From Ancistrus triradiatus (taxonomy: Eukaryota > Chordata > Actinopteri > Siluriformes > Loricariidae): a DNA stretch of 64,000 nucleotides. Each line of letters begins with the position of its first letter. Positions within the stretch are counted from its first letter, which is position 1. Below are positions 1 to 10,700 of this stretch, one piece after another. The DNA lies in assembly GCA_025084515.1 (NCBI GenBank), contig JAJAGP010000246.1:1-64000 (forward strand), written 5' to 3'. The translations under genes were made by a program, and so were the position numbers. The notes below the pieces were generated by a model. That model did no database searches, was not told where the DNA came from, and saw only the letters and a program-made list of their open reading frames with translations.

Positions 1-719
1 TTATATAAGATACAGATGCGATCGGGAATTAAAATATATCAAAGGTAAAAGCTGCTAGCAGCTACGAAACTACGTCCTGTGTGCAACCGCAGATCAGTCT
101 GGGTTGCCAGATCCTCGCAATTCTCCGCGTCAGTTCTCTCCAGTCGTCCTCCATTTTGCAACATGACATAAGCAACAGCGAACGCGCGGGACACTAAGCA
201 CCAAAAAGTTTGTGACATGGCAGTGTAGGACGCAACTAACGTTAAGTGTCTTTGTATGTGCAACCAGTCTTGCATGGGGACGCATCTAAGTACATACATT
301 CACAAGACGAAGTGGTAGAGGGGCAGCATCAGCGCTGTGTTCATTAACCAGACAAAAGAGATGTCAGGGGGAAAATGCAGTTCCGTCGCCCAAAATGTAC
401 GAAAAGCAACAACAACTAAAAAAATTAGAAAGCGTAAACGAACTACCACCAGTGTAAAAGTGTTTGTATGCCACCTTCTTTATACGTGGGTGCTGGGTCG
501 CTTCACCTACAGGCGTACTCTCCTCGGGTTACACGGGCACTGGAATAAAAGGGAACCAACTGGCAGAACACGAAGATGCTTTAAATATTCTCCTCGCTTG
601 GAACCACGTCACACGTCTGCTCCCTCTCCTCTTCTCTGCCTCCTTACGCACACATGCACACCTCCATCCACACTCACATTCAACATAAAAGTCCTCTAAA
701 CATGTATAACATGAGCAGC
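1..719. other. No gene recognised; left-edge intergenic DNA
   Basis: I see no supported gene here. Open frames of 60-120 codons exist on both strands but have no recognisable domain or splice context. In the plus frame near 530-575 a short peptide resembling the G-x-x-GIKGN-x-LAE motif of retroelement RNase H domains can be read. It is too short to call an element. Confidence 0.5.
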
Positions 720-1880
720 ACCCCAGATGATGTGGGTTTATTCGTAAAACTGCCGCCATGCAGTGTTTTTAGCAGCGACACTAAACTTAATGGGATGGTT
801 GGCAAGACTGCCAGCACGAGTTAGTGTTTAGGCTGTTTGGCTTAGTTCCTGTACCTGTATGTGTGGCTTTTACAGTTTTTCCCAATTTAAGGATGCCTGT
901 TTGGCTCCTGCAATTTCAAGATTGGCTGCAGAGCCACAATGATAAACCCTCACCAGCATAAAATAGATAATGAAGATGAATGAATGAAAGAATGAAAATT
1001 ATTACCAAAAATTAGAGACACTTTCTGGTACTTACTGGTCCAATGCCCGATGTTGTACTCCATTTTATCCCGGTAGGAGACCTTTCCATGATCAAAAAAC
1101 TTGACTTGTCAAATATTAGAAATATTTCAAACCGAAGCCCTACCTTTAAACATAGCAGTAAAAAACGTAGGTAACTTTTTTCATCTCAGACTCCCCTGGT
1201 TAATCCACCGTCTTCCAGCAGGGGGAGTAGCTGTACCTCTAAGAATCTATGTAGACCACCGTGTGCCCGCTGTTCATTGGGAATCCATTCAACAAGGATA
1301 ACGGGATAAGTTTGTATCTTTAAATTTAGACTTTTATTAGTTATTTCCAGAATAATATAATATATAATATATATATATTTCAGTCCATCGATTGTGAAAA
1401 TGCGAACTCTTATCTGGTGATGTTTTCATTAACAGTTTTCTTCCAACAGAGGTCAGTAAAAGTTTTCTTTAAAAAAAGGAGCATGACTTGGAACTGACTG
1501 AAACACGTTACACCTGTCCAAGAAAGAGGTTTGTGCGTTTGAGATGGAATGAAATTATTACTCAGTTCAAACTAAACCCCGCTTGTTGCTTGAATGCGCA
1601 GTATATAAACCAGAGTGGGTTTTGGCCCGCTGTAAATTCTACCCACAAACTTGTATTTGACTGGGCAACTTACATGATGGATCTTTAGTCTCGCCTGATC
1701 GTCATTATCATCATGCTTCATCGTGGGTGAATTATATGGATGGATGAGGGGAAAATGAGACATCATTCAAAGAATTCGCTGTTTTTCTGGTCATTTAGGA
1801 CTTAAGACAGAATGCTGGTGAAGTCTCAGTGGTTTAGATATTGGACTATCAGTTGGAAGCAGAGCAAGGTGCAGTTATAT
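720..1880 (+). repeat. Long repeat, copy 1 (partner at 17,945-18,920)
   Basis: About 1.1 kb that reappears in the same orientation at 17,945-18,920. Shared landmarks, in order, are the stretch around ccatgcagtgtttttagcag, the ccagcagggggag motif, the ttttcattaacagttttctt stretch, acacctgtccaagaaagagg and aatgagacatcattcaaag. By eye the copies are roughly 85-90% alike, with small indels. There is no convincing coding potential. It could be a dispersed, uncatalogued non-autonomous element or a local duplication. Confidence 0.8.
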
Positions 1881-2020
1881 CTACAGCAGTTAGCAGACCG
1901 TATTATCCAGGGTGACTTACAATGAGCTGAGCAGTTATAAGATAAAGGGCCTTGGTGGAGCTGGGTCTTGAACTCACAACCTTCCAATTAGCAGCATTGA
2001 GCCAAGCTTTCCAGTCACTA
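1868..2020 (+). repeat. SINE-like dispersed repeat, diverged copy
   Basis: This carries the teleost repeat signature: a 'ttagcagac..tatccag..gacttac' start, a 'gggcct..gctgggtcttgaact' middle and a 'cttccaattagcag' end. Related copies lie at about 13,500-13,600, 22,510-22,715, 24,225-24,415, 45,063-45,240 and 62,395-62,590. The family is short, non-coding and present in both orientations. Whether it is a true tRNA-derived SINE or a MITE cannot be settled here. Confidence 0.6.
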
Positions 2021-2262
2021 TTATCACTTCAAAAATAAATAGCCTATGAATAAATAGCCTTTTCAAGAAAGTTTATGCTAATAAAAGATAATAGTCTGGG
2101 TGCACTGTTCATATGTCACATTTACAAGGTAAAAAGTGTGGCAGAGACTGGCATGGTACTGGGTATGAAATATTTCCAGGAGAAGGAAACAAGTCATAAA
2201 CATACAGTGTAACTGATTTATTCTGTTTATCACAATTATATTTCACCAAGAACCTGTTTGTC

Positions 2263-3625
2263 AAGTCAAGTCAAGTCAGATTTATTTATATAGCGCTTTT
2301 TACAATGAAGCATTGTCTCAAAGCAACTTTACAAGTTTAGATTATCTCCTAATAACTACGTCCAATGCCAAATTGAGCAAGCCTAGGGCGACAGTGGCAA
2401 GGAAATTTCTTTTTTTATATAATTTACAAATGAGCATTGTCTCAAAGCAACTTTAAAAAGTCCCCTCCTTCATTGTTCTCCAAAGCAACTTTTAACAAGT
2501 TTTTTAGAATTATCTCCTGAATAACTACGAACTACGGTCCCAATGCCCCAATTGAGCAAAGCCTAGGGCGACATTGGCAAGGAAAACTCCCTAAAGTTCC
2601 TAGGGAAAGAAAACCTGGGAAGACAAGAACCCTCAAAAAAAAAGGACCCAACTCCAACCCCCTCCTTGGGGGGTGGCGGGCCGTAGATGATTAAAATCTT
2701 AACTAAAGACAAGAGAAATCTAAGAAAGCGAACCCTAAAAGGTAAATGGCGTCAAAGTTTTCGAATAGATAGGAATGGTGAAGTATGCACATCGACAATA
2801 AGTGGTACAGGTTTAATGTGGGGCCCAGGCCCCCCCCCAGGTAATGATGGAATAAATTCTAAGAGAAGAGCGAACTAACTAAAGTCCATGGAGAGTTCAT
2901 GGTCGAATTAAATGTGAATTAAATTGCACATCAGGGAGCTCCCATCAAGATGAAAACATCATGTGTGTGGGGGCCGGACTGGGCCCAGAACACAGCTCGG
3001 AGATAAAACATAACATTTAATTAGTTTATTGAAATAAGAGGCACACAGTGTTTTATTAACAATCACTGATGCCCCATGGTCAATCACTGATGCCAGTTGT
3101 AGCAATGAGACCCCCCCCCCCCCGGCATCAAATTTTAAGCCCTATAGCACAAGCATAGCTACTAGAAAAGCTAGAAAAGAGGAGAACTGGGTAAGGAAAC
3201 ACAAAGCCAAGAGGGATCACATGAAGACAATTGGCAAACAACCCCACGAGCGCAAAAGAACAGCAACCCAACGTCTCCCCTGATCACCATAAGACTCTTT
3301 GACTAGAAAACCACCTGAACCCCAGCCTTCTGCCCTTATTCCTAAGGCAGGAATTGCCATGAAGTCAAGAATCACGAGACCGAGCCCAGTTTTTTCAAGC
3401 CCAGACCGCCCACTCGACACTTCTCCCGGGCTGCGAACAAAGGCAGGCAGGCCCAGACAATTGACTCAGACTCCGGCCCCATCCAACCCAAAAAGCCATG
3501 CAAAACCTGGGTCCTAAATCTAGTCAAAACCTTGCGTAAAAAATAAGTATGTCTTTAGCCTAAGACTTAAAACTTTGAGGGGTCTGAATCGCAAAAGTTT
3601 GTTCCAATATTAACATATCCAGTTT
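2263..3625 (-). mobile_element. L2-type LINE 3' end (reverse orientation), noisy
   Basis: Read on the minus strand, this begins with the C-terminal end of an L2-clade reverse transcriptase frame near 3,540-3,620. A 3' UTR follows, and the element ends in the family tail 'gcgctatataaataaat' followed by tgact(t) repeats at about 2,263-2,300. The plus-strand copy at 31,545-32,705 matches along its length. The tail is present twice: once clean at 2,263-2,400 and once with many small insertions at about 2,430-2,600. This copy overlaps the indel-rich interval described separately. Confidence 0.8.
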
Positions 3626-3629
3626 TATA

Positions 3630-4300
3630 ATTAATTATAATACAATTATTACATTATCATAATATGCCATAAAAACCAAAATATCAGAATCTGAGAAAAC
3701 AATTCAAAATAAAGATCTAACATTGATTTATTTCCAACAAAATTGACAAAGACCTTTAAAAATGGTCAGGTCTCCAAGAATGATCACTAAGAGGTACTAA
3801 AAATGGAAAATTCAATGAATTTACTGAAGCAAATCCAGTTTATAAGTAAAGATTTACAATTCATTTAAAAAGGATTATAAGTACAATAATTAGTCTAAAA
3901 AACAAAATTAAACAAATGCCCAATCAATAAACAATGACGATTAACAGTGACAAGTAAGTAGCACAATAAGCTATGGCTAACATAAAAGTAAGATAATTGC
4001 CCAAAGTAACAAACCACTACTATGAATAAGAGCCAACATGAACTGTTGTTTTAAGAATACAAGCCTTTAAAGGAAAAAAATTAAAGATAAGCAATGAAAC
4101 GATTAAACATTTTCAGTTAATATTTAATGTAATAAACAACTCCAGACTTTAATTAGGAAAACCAACCCGGTTAAAACGCTGTAATTAAATTTTTTTACTT
4201 GATACTAAAAGACTTTCTCAGACTATTTTCCTTCTGCTTTGTTTCCTTTGTAAATGTTTTTTCCCAGAGTGGGAGGAATGCAGGCTGACTTCTTTTATTT
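3630..4300. other. No gene recognised; AT-rich downstream flank of the GVIN-like gene
   Basis: AT-rich DNA between the L2 copy and the likely 3' end of the GVIN-like gene. I see no open frame, domain or recognisable repeat. It may include the gene's 3' untranslated region, but the stop codon and poly(A) signal cannot be placed because the preceding coding sequence is out of frame. Confidence 0.5.
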
Positions 4301-7300
4301 TTTCGGGGAAAAATTGATCATTGAACAAACAGGAAAACCATTCACATACTTCCAGTAGTCTGAAGCCTTTCTATGCTGGGGTCTGCCAGGAAGTGTGCCC
4401 CAGTCCAGGAAAGATCTATCCCCTCCCCTCCCCCTCCCGGTTTTTATTTATAAGGATTGGACCTCTATATAGTCTTTTAGGCACTGAATTTTGCTCTCAA
4501 CCTGTGCACAATCATTTGGAAAAATAAATGGCTTGGTGGCTAAATTCTCCTCGATTCTGATAGCTGGCCCAAAAAATAAAATTCCAGCCAGGTCCTTGAG
4601 GGTGGTGGTAATGGAGGCACAGTTGATCCTGTGTGGGCTTTCTTTTTCCTCCCCTGCCCTCATCAACATTGGTGGGGGCCTTAACAGAACTGGACACTGC
4701 TTCCCACAGCCAAACAACTCGTCTGAAGAGCTTTAATATGAATGTATGTATTATATAGTTTTTTGAAATCATTTTTCTCCAACCCAGAAGTGTTTAAAAA
4801 TGGGAGTACTGGAAAAATGCACGAGTGCTGAATTGAAAAACTTTTTTTCCTCCTTGCAAAACCATTGTTGGTTCATTAATGTCTGGTCCCCCATTGGAGC
4901 TATAGAGTGAAGTCCCTCAACTGGAAGCCTTTTCTCTGAACACGATCACGATTATTGACAGAATCCTGTGAAATCACACCGGATACTTTTCTTTGAATTG
5001 CTCAAGTTCTTTGAACGTGGTCATTCTCTGTATTGAAACGGTCATGCAATGTCCTGGAACTCTTCTTTGCTCCTCCTTGCAATGCATTCCGACAAATTGT
5101 GCAAGTTTAAGAGAGAGTTTTTTTCAAAGTTGTCCCCCGAAAATCCCCGAATTTCTGGCTGAAACACAATCTTTTTCAAATCATTTCCCTGTCCCCTAAT
5201 CAATTCTGTGTTAGGATGGTCTTTGGGGTATTTATGTGTCATGGTAGTCTGAATCTTCTTCTGCCTCTGTTTTTGTGTTTTTTTTTTGTCAAATTACTAT
5301 CTGCCATACATGCATCAATGAATGCTGTCCGCCAAGCCCTTCCCTTGCAGCTTTTAACTGGATTTGAAGGGACATATCTATATGACGGATAATAATTTTT
5401 TTGTAGAAAGGTTTTTCAGGTTTTTGAACGATGAACTTTTTCCTTCTTTGCCATGTTTGATCCAATCTCGTGAAAGTTAAGTTTTTTAAGAGACCTGAGC
5501 CTTCCCTTCTGTTTAGATTCTCTCCTAATTGGTGAAAAACATGGTCGAAATATGATTTGTCTTTTCATTTTTCACAGGCCCTTTAAATGACAGCTTCTTC
5601 AATAATCCTTCATCCTCACTCTCCTGCCAAAACATGTTTTCAAGGTGTCCGTCGCAAGGCTGTTCCGTTCCCTCAGAAATACCTGGTCCTGAAACTTTAA
5701 TTTTTTCTTAAGCTCACTCCAGAATTTTTGAGACTTTTTCTTTTTCAATTTTTGTTAAATCAGTATGTGTTTTTTTTTAACAAATATGTTTGTGTCCAGA
5801 ATTTAGTCATTCCCTCTCGTTGATCCTCATAACGGGAATTCCAGTTCATTTCCCGCAACTGGAGTTTTTTTGGGTTTCCCTCCTGAGAGACTTTGCAGCA
5901 TTTGCACTGTTTACAAAATCCTCTCCTGTACTTTTTTTTTTTTATCCGCCTAGATTAAGACTGTCCATACCTGTCTGATCAAAGGTTATTTGGGATAGGA
6001 GGTTTTTCCCAAATGATCTTTTTTCCCCCTTTTGATCAGCTCTGCAGAAAGCTTCCCTTTGAAGTCAGTGGGTTACGTAGTTAGATCTTGGCCAGGCCTT
6101 GTTTGGTCAGATTTCTGATTTCATCACTTCAAATTGGACACTCCGTGTTTCCAAGCACTGGTTTAAAAAACCAGGCCCCGTCACATGGTGCTTTTTTTTT
6201 TGAATTGCCCATTCTCTTCCCAGTTTATTGGAATTTACAATGCAACAGCTTCATGTAAATGCATCAGCCTACCCAAAGCTTGTTCCTGCCCTGAAAGATG
6301 AAGTTTTTTTCATATTTCCACAGCATTCCACAAGGCTTTTTGGTCCCATTCCAGAAAACTCACTTATGGGTGCTGTTTGCGGCAGCCTTCTGTTTTTTCT
6401 AAGAATGGTCAATTCACACATTCTTTTTGAAAGTCCATAGTCAGCCCTCAGAGTTAGCCGGCTGTTTTCCACATGGCGCCCAAATTTGTGGGGTTAAAAC
6501 CATGGCCATAAATTTCCGGTATGTACCCAAGTTTTTTCCAGTCTCTGTTAGCGTACTCCCATTATAATCAGTGAACTCTTGTTAATCTTCCCTTGTTTTT
6601 TCTTTTCCCCATTTTTATTTTTGGCTGCCTGCCTCTTGTCCATCTCATTTCCAGCCTGCTCCCACAGAAGCTTTCGGTCCCTCAATGTTTTTTTGTCATG
6701 TGCCTGGAGAATCTGCACATTCTGATGCACAACCACTTTTTTGGGCCTTTTTTTTTTTTGTTTTGCTCACTTCCTTCATCCTGAAGGAACGCATGAAAAC
6801 TACAATCTTGAAGAATGTCCTTTTCATTTTTTCCTCTGTGGGAGTTTCCTCCATGCCTATGTTTTATGAGGGAGTTAGCAATCAACTCCAGTCCAACAAC
6901 AATGTTTGGCCCTAGCTCGTTGTCATGGTTTTCATAGCCTGTCATCGAGTTTGTGCCAGCCTCAGGGGTTTTTCAGTCCCCCTCCAGTGCAAATGGATCA
7001 CCAGATTTAATCACCTTTCAGCTCTTTGCTCTATAAGTCTGTCCGGGGTTTTAATTTTGATCCAAACAACACATAAAAAACCGCTCCCTCCTGGTGCATC
7101 CCGTCCGCTGCTGACTGCAAACTGAAACTTCCAAACCATGGTGTTGTTAGAAGGGTTATTTTTTTCCCTGTGTTTTTTTGACCCCTAAACACAAGTGACC
7201 TACCATGATCTTAGTATTGGGTTTTGTATCAACTTGTTTAGCTTTTTTCCAGAACTCACTCCACCCCACCGCAAAGGGTTAATATTTTGAAGCAATCCTT

Positions 7301-7750
7301 CTCCCATCAACAATTTCAAGAGGGAAAGCACATTCTAAAAAGCAAGCCTAGCAACACAGTCCCTGGTAAAGTGCCCATTTTTTTGCCTGTCCGTGGAATC
7401 TTGAATCTGCTGGCAGGGAAACCAGCAGCTTCCCCATACAGCCTGGCCCATTTTCTCCTCTCCAAGGAAGTGGGTTCAGTTCCCAAACGAACGTTTTTTT
7501 GCGATTTGTTGCCTTGTCAAGTATTGCCATTTTCCCCTCCCCTTCTTTCTGTCAGAAGATTCTTGTGGAACATTTTTTTTCTTATAACAAAGTTCTTTGA
7601 GCCCAGAGAGTTTTTCACGTGAAAGATTGTCCAGATTCATCCGCATCCATTTCAAGAAATAACCCCTTTCGAGACTTGAACTTGACAGTGCACTGATGAA
7701 GCGGCTCATGGCTTCTGACATTTCATAGCTGTTCTGCTGCCTCCTGAGTT
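4300..7750 (-). pseudogene. GVIN-like gene, frame-broken GTPase domain and C-terminus
   Basis: Family motifs can be followed in order across shifting frames on the minus strand. SYEMSEAMSRFISALSSSS and YFLKWMRMNLDNLS lie at 7,620-7,750. The P-loop stretch is at about 7,140-7,195, interrupted by an A run. QFAVSSGR is at about 7,080-7,120, a DTEGLK-like Walker B/switch segment near 6,970-7,000, YENHDNEL and VVGL at 6,880-6,940, and VHQNV...RDRKLL at 6,640-6,740. A CGKQCP Cys-rich motif is near 4,680-4,715. Amino-acid conservation persists on both sides of each break, which argues for recent or technical indels. The exact end of the gene is not determinable. Confidence 0.75.
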
Positions 7751-10700
7751 TCAACTTCTGTTCTGCAAGTTCACTTTTATAGATCTCAATGTTTGTCTGT
7801 CCCCAGCTTTACGAAGCCTGCACTCCTCTTTTTCCAGTTTTCCCAGTTTCTTCCAGATCTCTCCTTGCAAAGGGAGTTGACGTTCCTTAAAAGCCAGTGT
7901 GTCCTGTATCTTCTTTGTGATATCCTTTGCATTTTCTTTGGCTTTCTGGCATTCTTTGCTGTCTTCATCGACTAAAATTCCAAACTCATATGCAATGCTG
8001 GTCATCTGCTCCAGTTTTACAGTCCTCTGACTATTTTTGACAACAGCACTCATTGCAGAATGTAGGTCTTTAACAAAATCTGCATCATTTTGTTTTGACT
8101 TGAGAATTATATTATTTTTCTTCAAGTCCAGGGCACCAGCTGTTTCTTTCAGAAAGTCCATGTTGATATCTTTGCTCTGTGTATTACCCACCAAAAACAA
8201 TTCTGCTTTCACATGTTTATTGGTGAGTATCTGGTAGTTTGGGTTACAGTGGCCAAAAAACACAAAAACCGCAGTGGAAATCTGACAAAGGAATGAGTAC
8301 TGAGTCTCAAATGCACAGATGTCACCTCTCAAGTTTGCAATAGCCACAGGTTCTGGGAAAATGTCTATGTTTTTATTTCCACAAGGCAGGTACCAGCTGA
8401 TCTCCACCAAGCCATCTGATATTTTTCTTGGAATGTCACCACAATCCATGTTGTGGTGTACAAATGTGTCGTGGTATTGCTTTGGGTTACTGAGCAACTG
8501 GTTCAAAATATGAGATTTGGAAATGCTGCAGTCACCTAGCCTTACAAAAGACACCAGAGGTAAATCAGATAGAACAATCCTGTCTTCCAAAAACCCTCTG
8601 GGATCTTTCAAGGAATGTGGTCTAAACTTCTTCACGATGTCTCTCAGAGCCCAAAGCATGAGCGTGCTTTGCTGAGTATCACAATTTGGAAGTAGCAGAG
8701 GCACAGAGAACTGACACATTGACATCTTCAAAGCCATTTCTTGTTGAAGAAAACTGTCTGAGCAAAGGAAGAGGGCCGTGATAATGTCTAAGGGATTTAC
8801 TTTGTCACTAGAATCCTGACTAAGAACAAGACTATCCAGGACACTGGACAGGTCCAAGCTGGAAGAGTCTTCGCTGTCATTCATCGATGGGGCACACTTG
8901 ACACTTCTTGCAGTCACATTAACCATCATAAGTTTCTTAAGGAAAAACCATGGTAAGTCTGATTGAGACTGTGCCAGATCATCAGTCACTGTGCTCCTGT
9001 CGATCTGTAGTACAGTACTCAGTGAAAGTTTATCAGTGAGGTACCGCTGCAAGTCCAAGTCCTTAAGAAGGTTCTCAAGGTTGTTTGCTGTTTGGGTAAA
9101 TGCAATTTAAATGACGTCTAAATATATGAATTCTATAGAAAAAGGCACACTTTAGTTACAATGCATTTGGAAAGTCTTCAGACCCTTTCACTTTTTTCAC
9201 ATTTTTTTATGTTGCAGCCTTGTGCTAAAACAAAAATTTAATTAAATTCTAATTTTCCCCCATCATTCTGCACTCAATACCCTATAATGGCAAAGTGGGT
9301 GTTTTGCAAATTTGTTGAAAAGGAAAAACTAAAATATTGTATTAACACAGCTGCCACTTTTGTGATTTATTGGCTGTGTGTTTGGGGTCATTGTCATGTT
9401 GGAAAGTGAAACTTCAGGTCTCGAGTGCTGTGGATCAGGTTTTCATTAAGAATATCTCTGAACTTTGCTACAGCCAGCTTTCTCTCAACCCTGACCAGTC
9501 TCCTGTCCCAGCTGATAAAAACACCCCCACTGAATGATGCTGCCCCACCATGCTTCACTGTAAGGATGGTATTGGGCAGGTCATGGGCAATGCCTGGTTC
9601 CACCAGCCATGACAATTAGAATTGAGGCCAAAAAGCTAAATCTTGGTTTCATCAGACCAGAGAAGCTTGTTTCTCACAGTCTGAAAGTTTTTTAGGTGTT
9701 TTTTTTTTGCAAACTCCAGACAGGCTTTCATGTGTCCTTTATAGGAGAGGCTTCTGTCTGGTTTCTCTGCCATAAAGCCCAGATTGGTGGAGTGCTGTGA
9801 TGATGATTGACCTTCTGTAAGCTTCTCCCATCTGCACACAGGATTTTTGTAGCTCAGCCAGAATGACCATTGAATTCTTGGTCACCTCCCTTACCAAGGC
9901 CCTTCTCACCCTGATTACTTAGTTTGGTGGGGCGGCTCAGCTCTAGGAAGAGTCCTGGTTGTTCCAAACTTCTTCCATCTAAGAAATATGGAGGCCACTG
10001 TGCAACTGGGAACTTTCAGTGCAGCAGATATTTTTGTAGCCTTCCCTGTCACGGGGGGCTCACCTGCCTTTCGGACGCAAGGGGGCAGCGTTGGCTTTCT
10101 TTCCTCAGGTTGAGACCTGACATTCCCCAGATCTTTCCTCCTTGGATTTTGCTCTGATATGCATTGTTAGCTTTGACACCTTATATAGACAGGTATGTGT
10201 CTTTCCAAATCATGTCCAGTCAACTGAATTAACCATAGGTGGATCCAATCAAGGTGTAGAAAAAGATCTCAAAGATAATCTCAAAGATAATCAAGAGAAA
10301 TGGAAGGAATCCAGAGCTAAATTTGAACAATTAGCAAAAGGTCTGAATACTTATGTCCATGTCAAATTTTTGTTTTTCCTTTTTAATACATTTGCAAACA
10401 TGTATACAACATTTAAACACTTTCTCATTATGGGGTACTGAGTGCAGATTGATTTGGTAAAACTTTTTTTTTCTTTTAGCACAAGACCTCAACATGATGT
10501 GAAAACAAAATGTAAAAAAAAATGAAAGGGTCTGAAGACTTTACCGAATGCATTGTATAGAACAATACTCACGTGTGCGAACAAACGCTGCAGATGTTTT
10601 GCTTCTGGTGCCATTTTTAAGCACTGTTGCAATATGGAAGGTGTATCTTTGTCCTGGAGTTAGGTTACTGAAAACAGTTGTGTTCGTTTCTGTCTCTTGT

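Larger units (their letters stand above)
2400..7800. other. Indel-rich interval, probable unpolished gap-fill sequence
   Basis: Within this interval a conserved gene (the GVIN-like last exon) and a known repeat (the L2 tail) are both interrupted by many one- or two-base insertions, mostly in homopolymers; runs of 7-15 identical bases are common, for example the C run near 3,112-3,123. Flanking DNA does not show this: the same exon is open for 430 codons directly upstream (7,800-9,087). The left edge falls beside a tandem repetition of the L2 tail, as expected where a filled gap overlaps its contig. Real pseudogene decay is the alternative. Confidence 0.65.

Noticed and set aside
337..699. 120-codon plus frame near the left edge
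   Set aside because: Basic, low-information sequence with no domain and overlapping frames on both strands; only a weak RNase H-like hint.
7751..7753. True stop codon of the GVIN-like gene after 435 codons
   Set aside because: The family sequence continues directly in the adjacent frame (IYKSELAEQKLKLR), so this is a frameshift stop.
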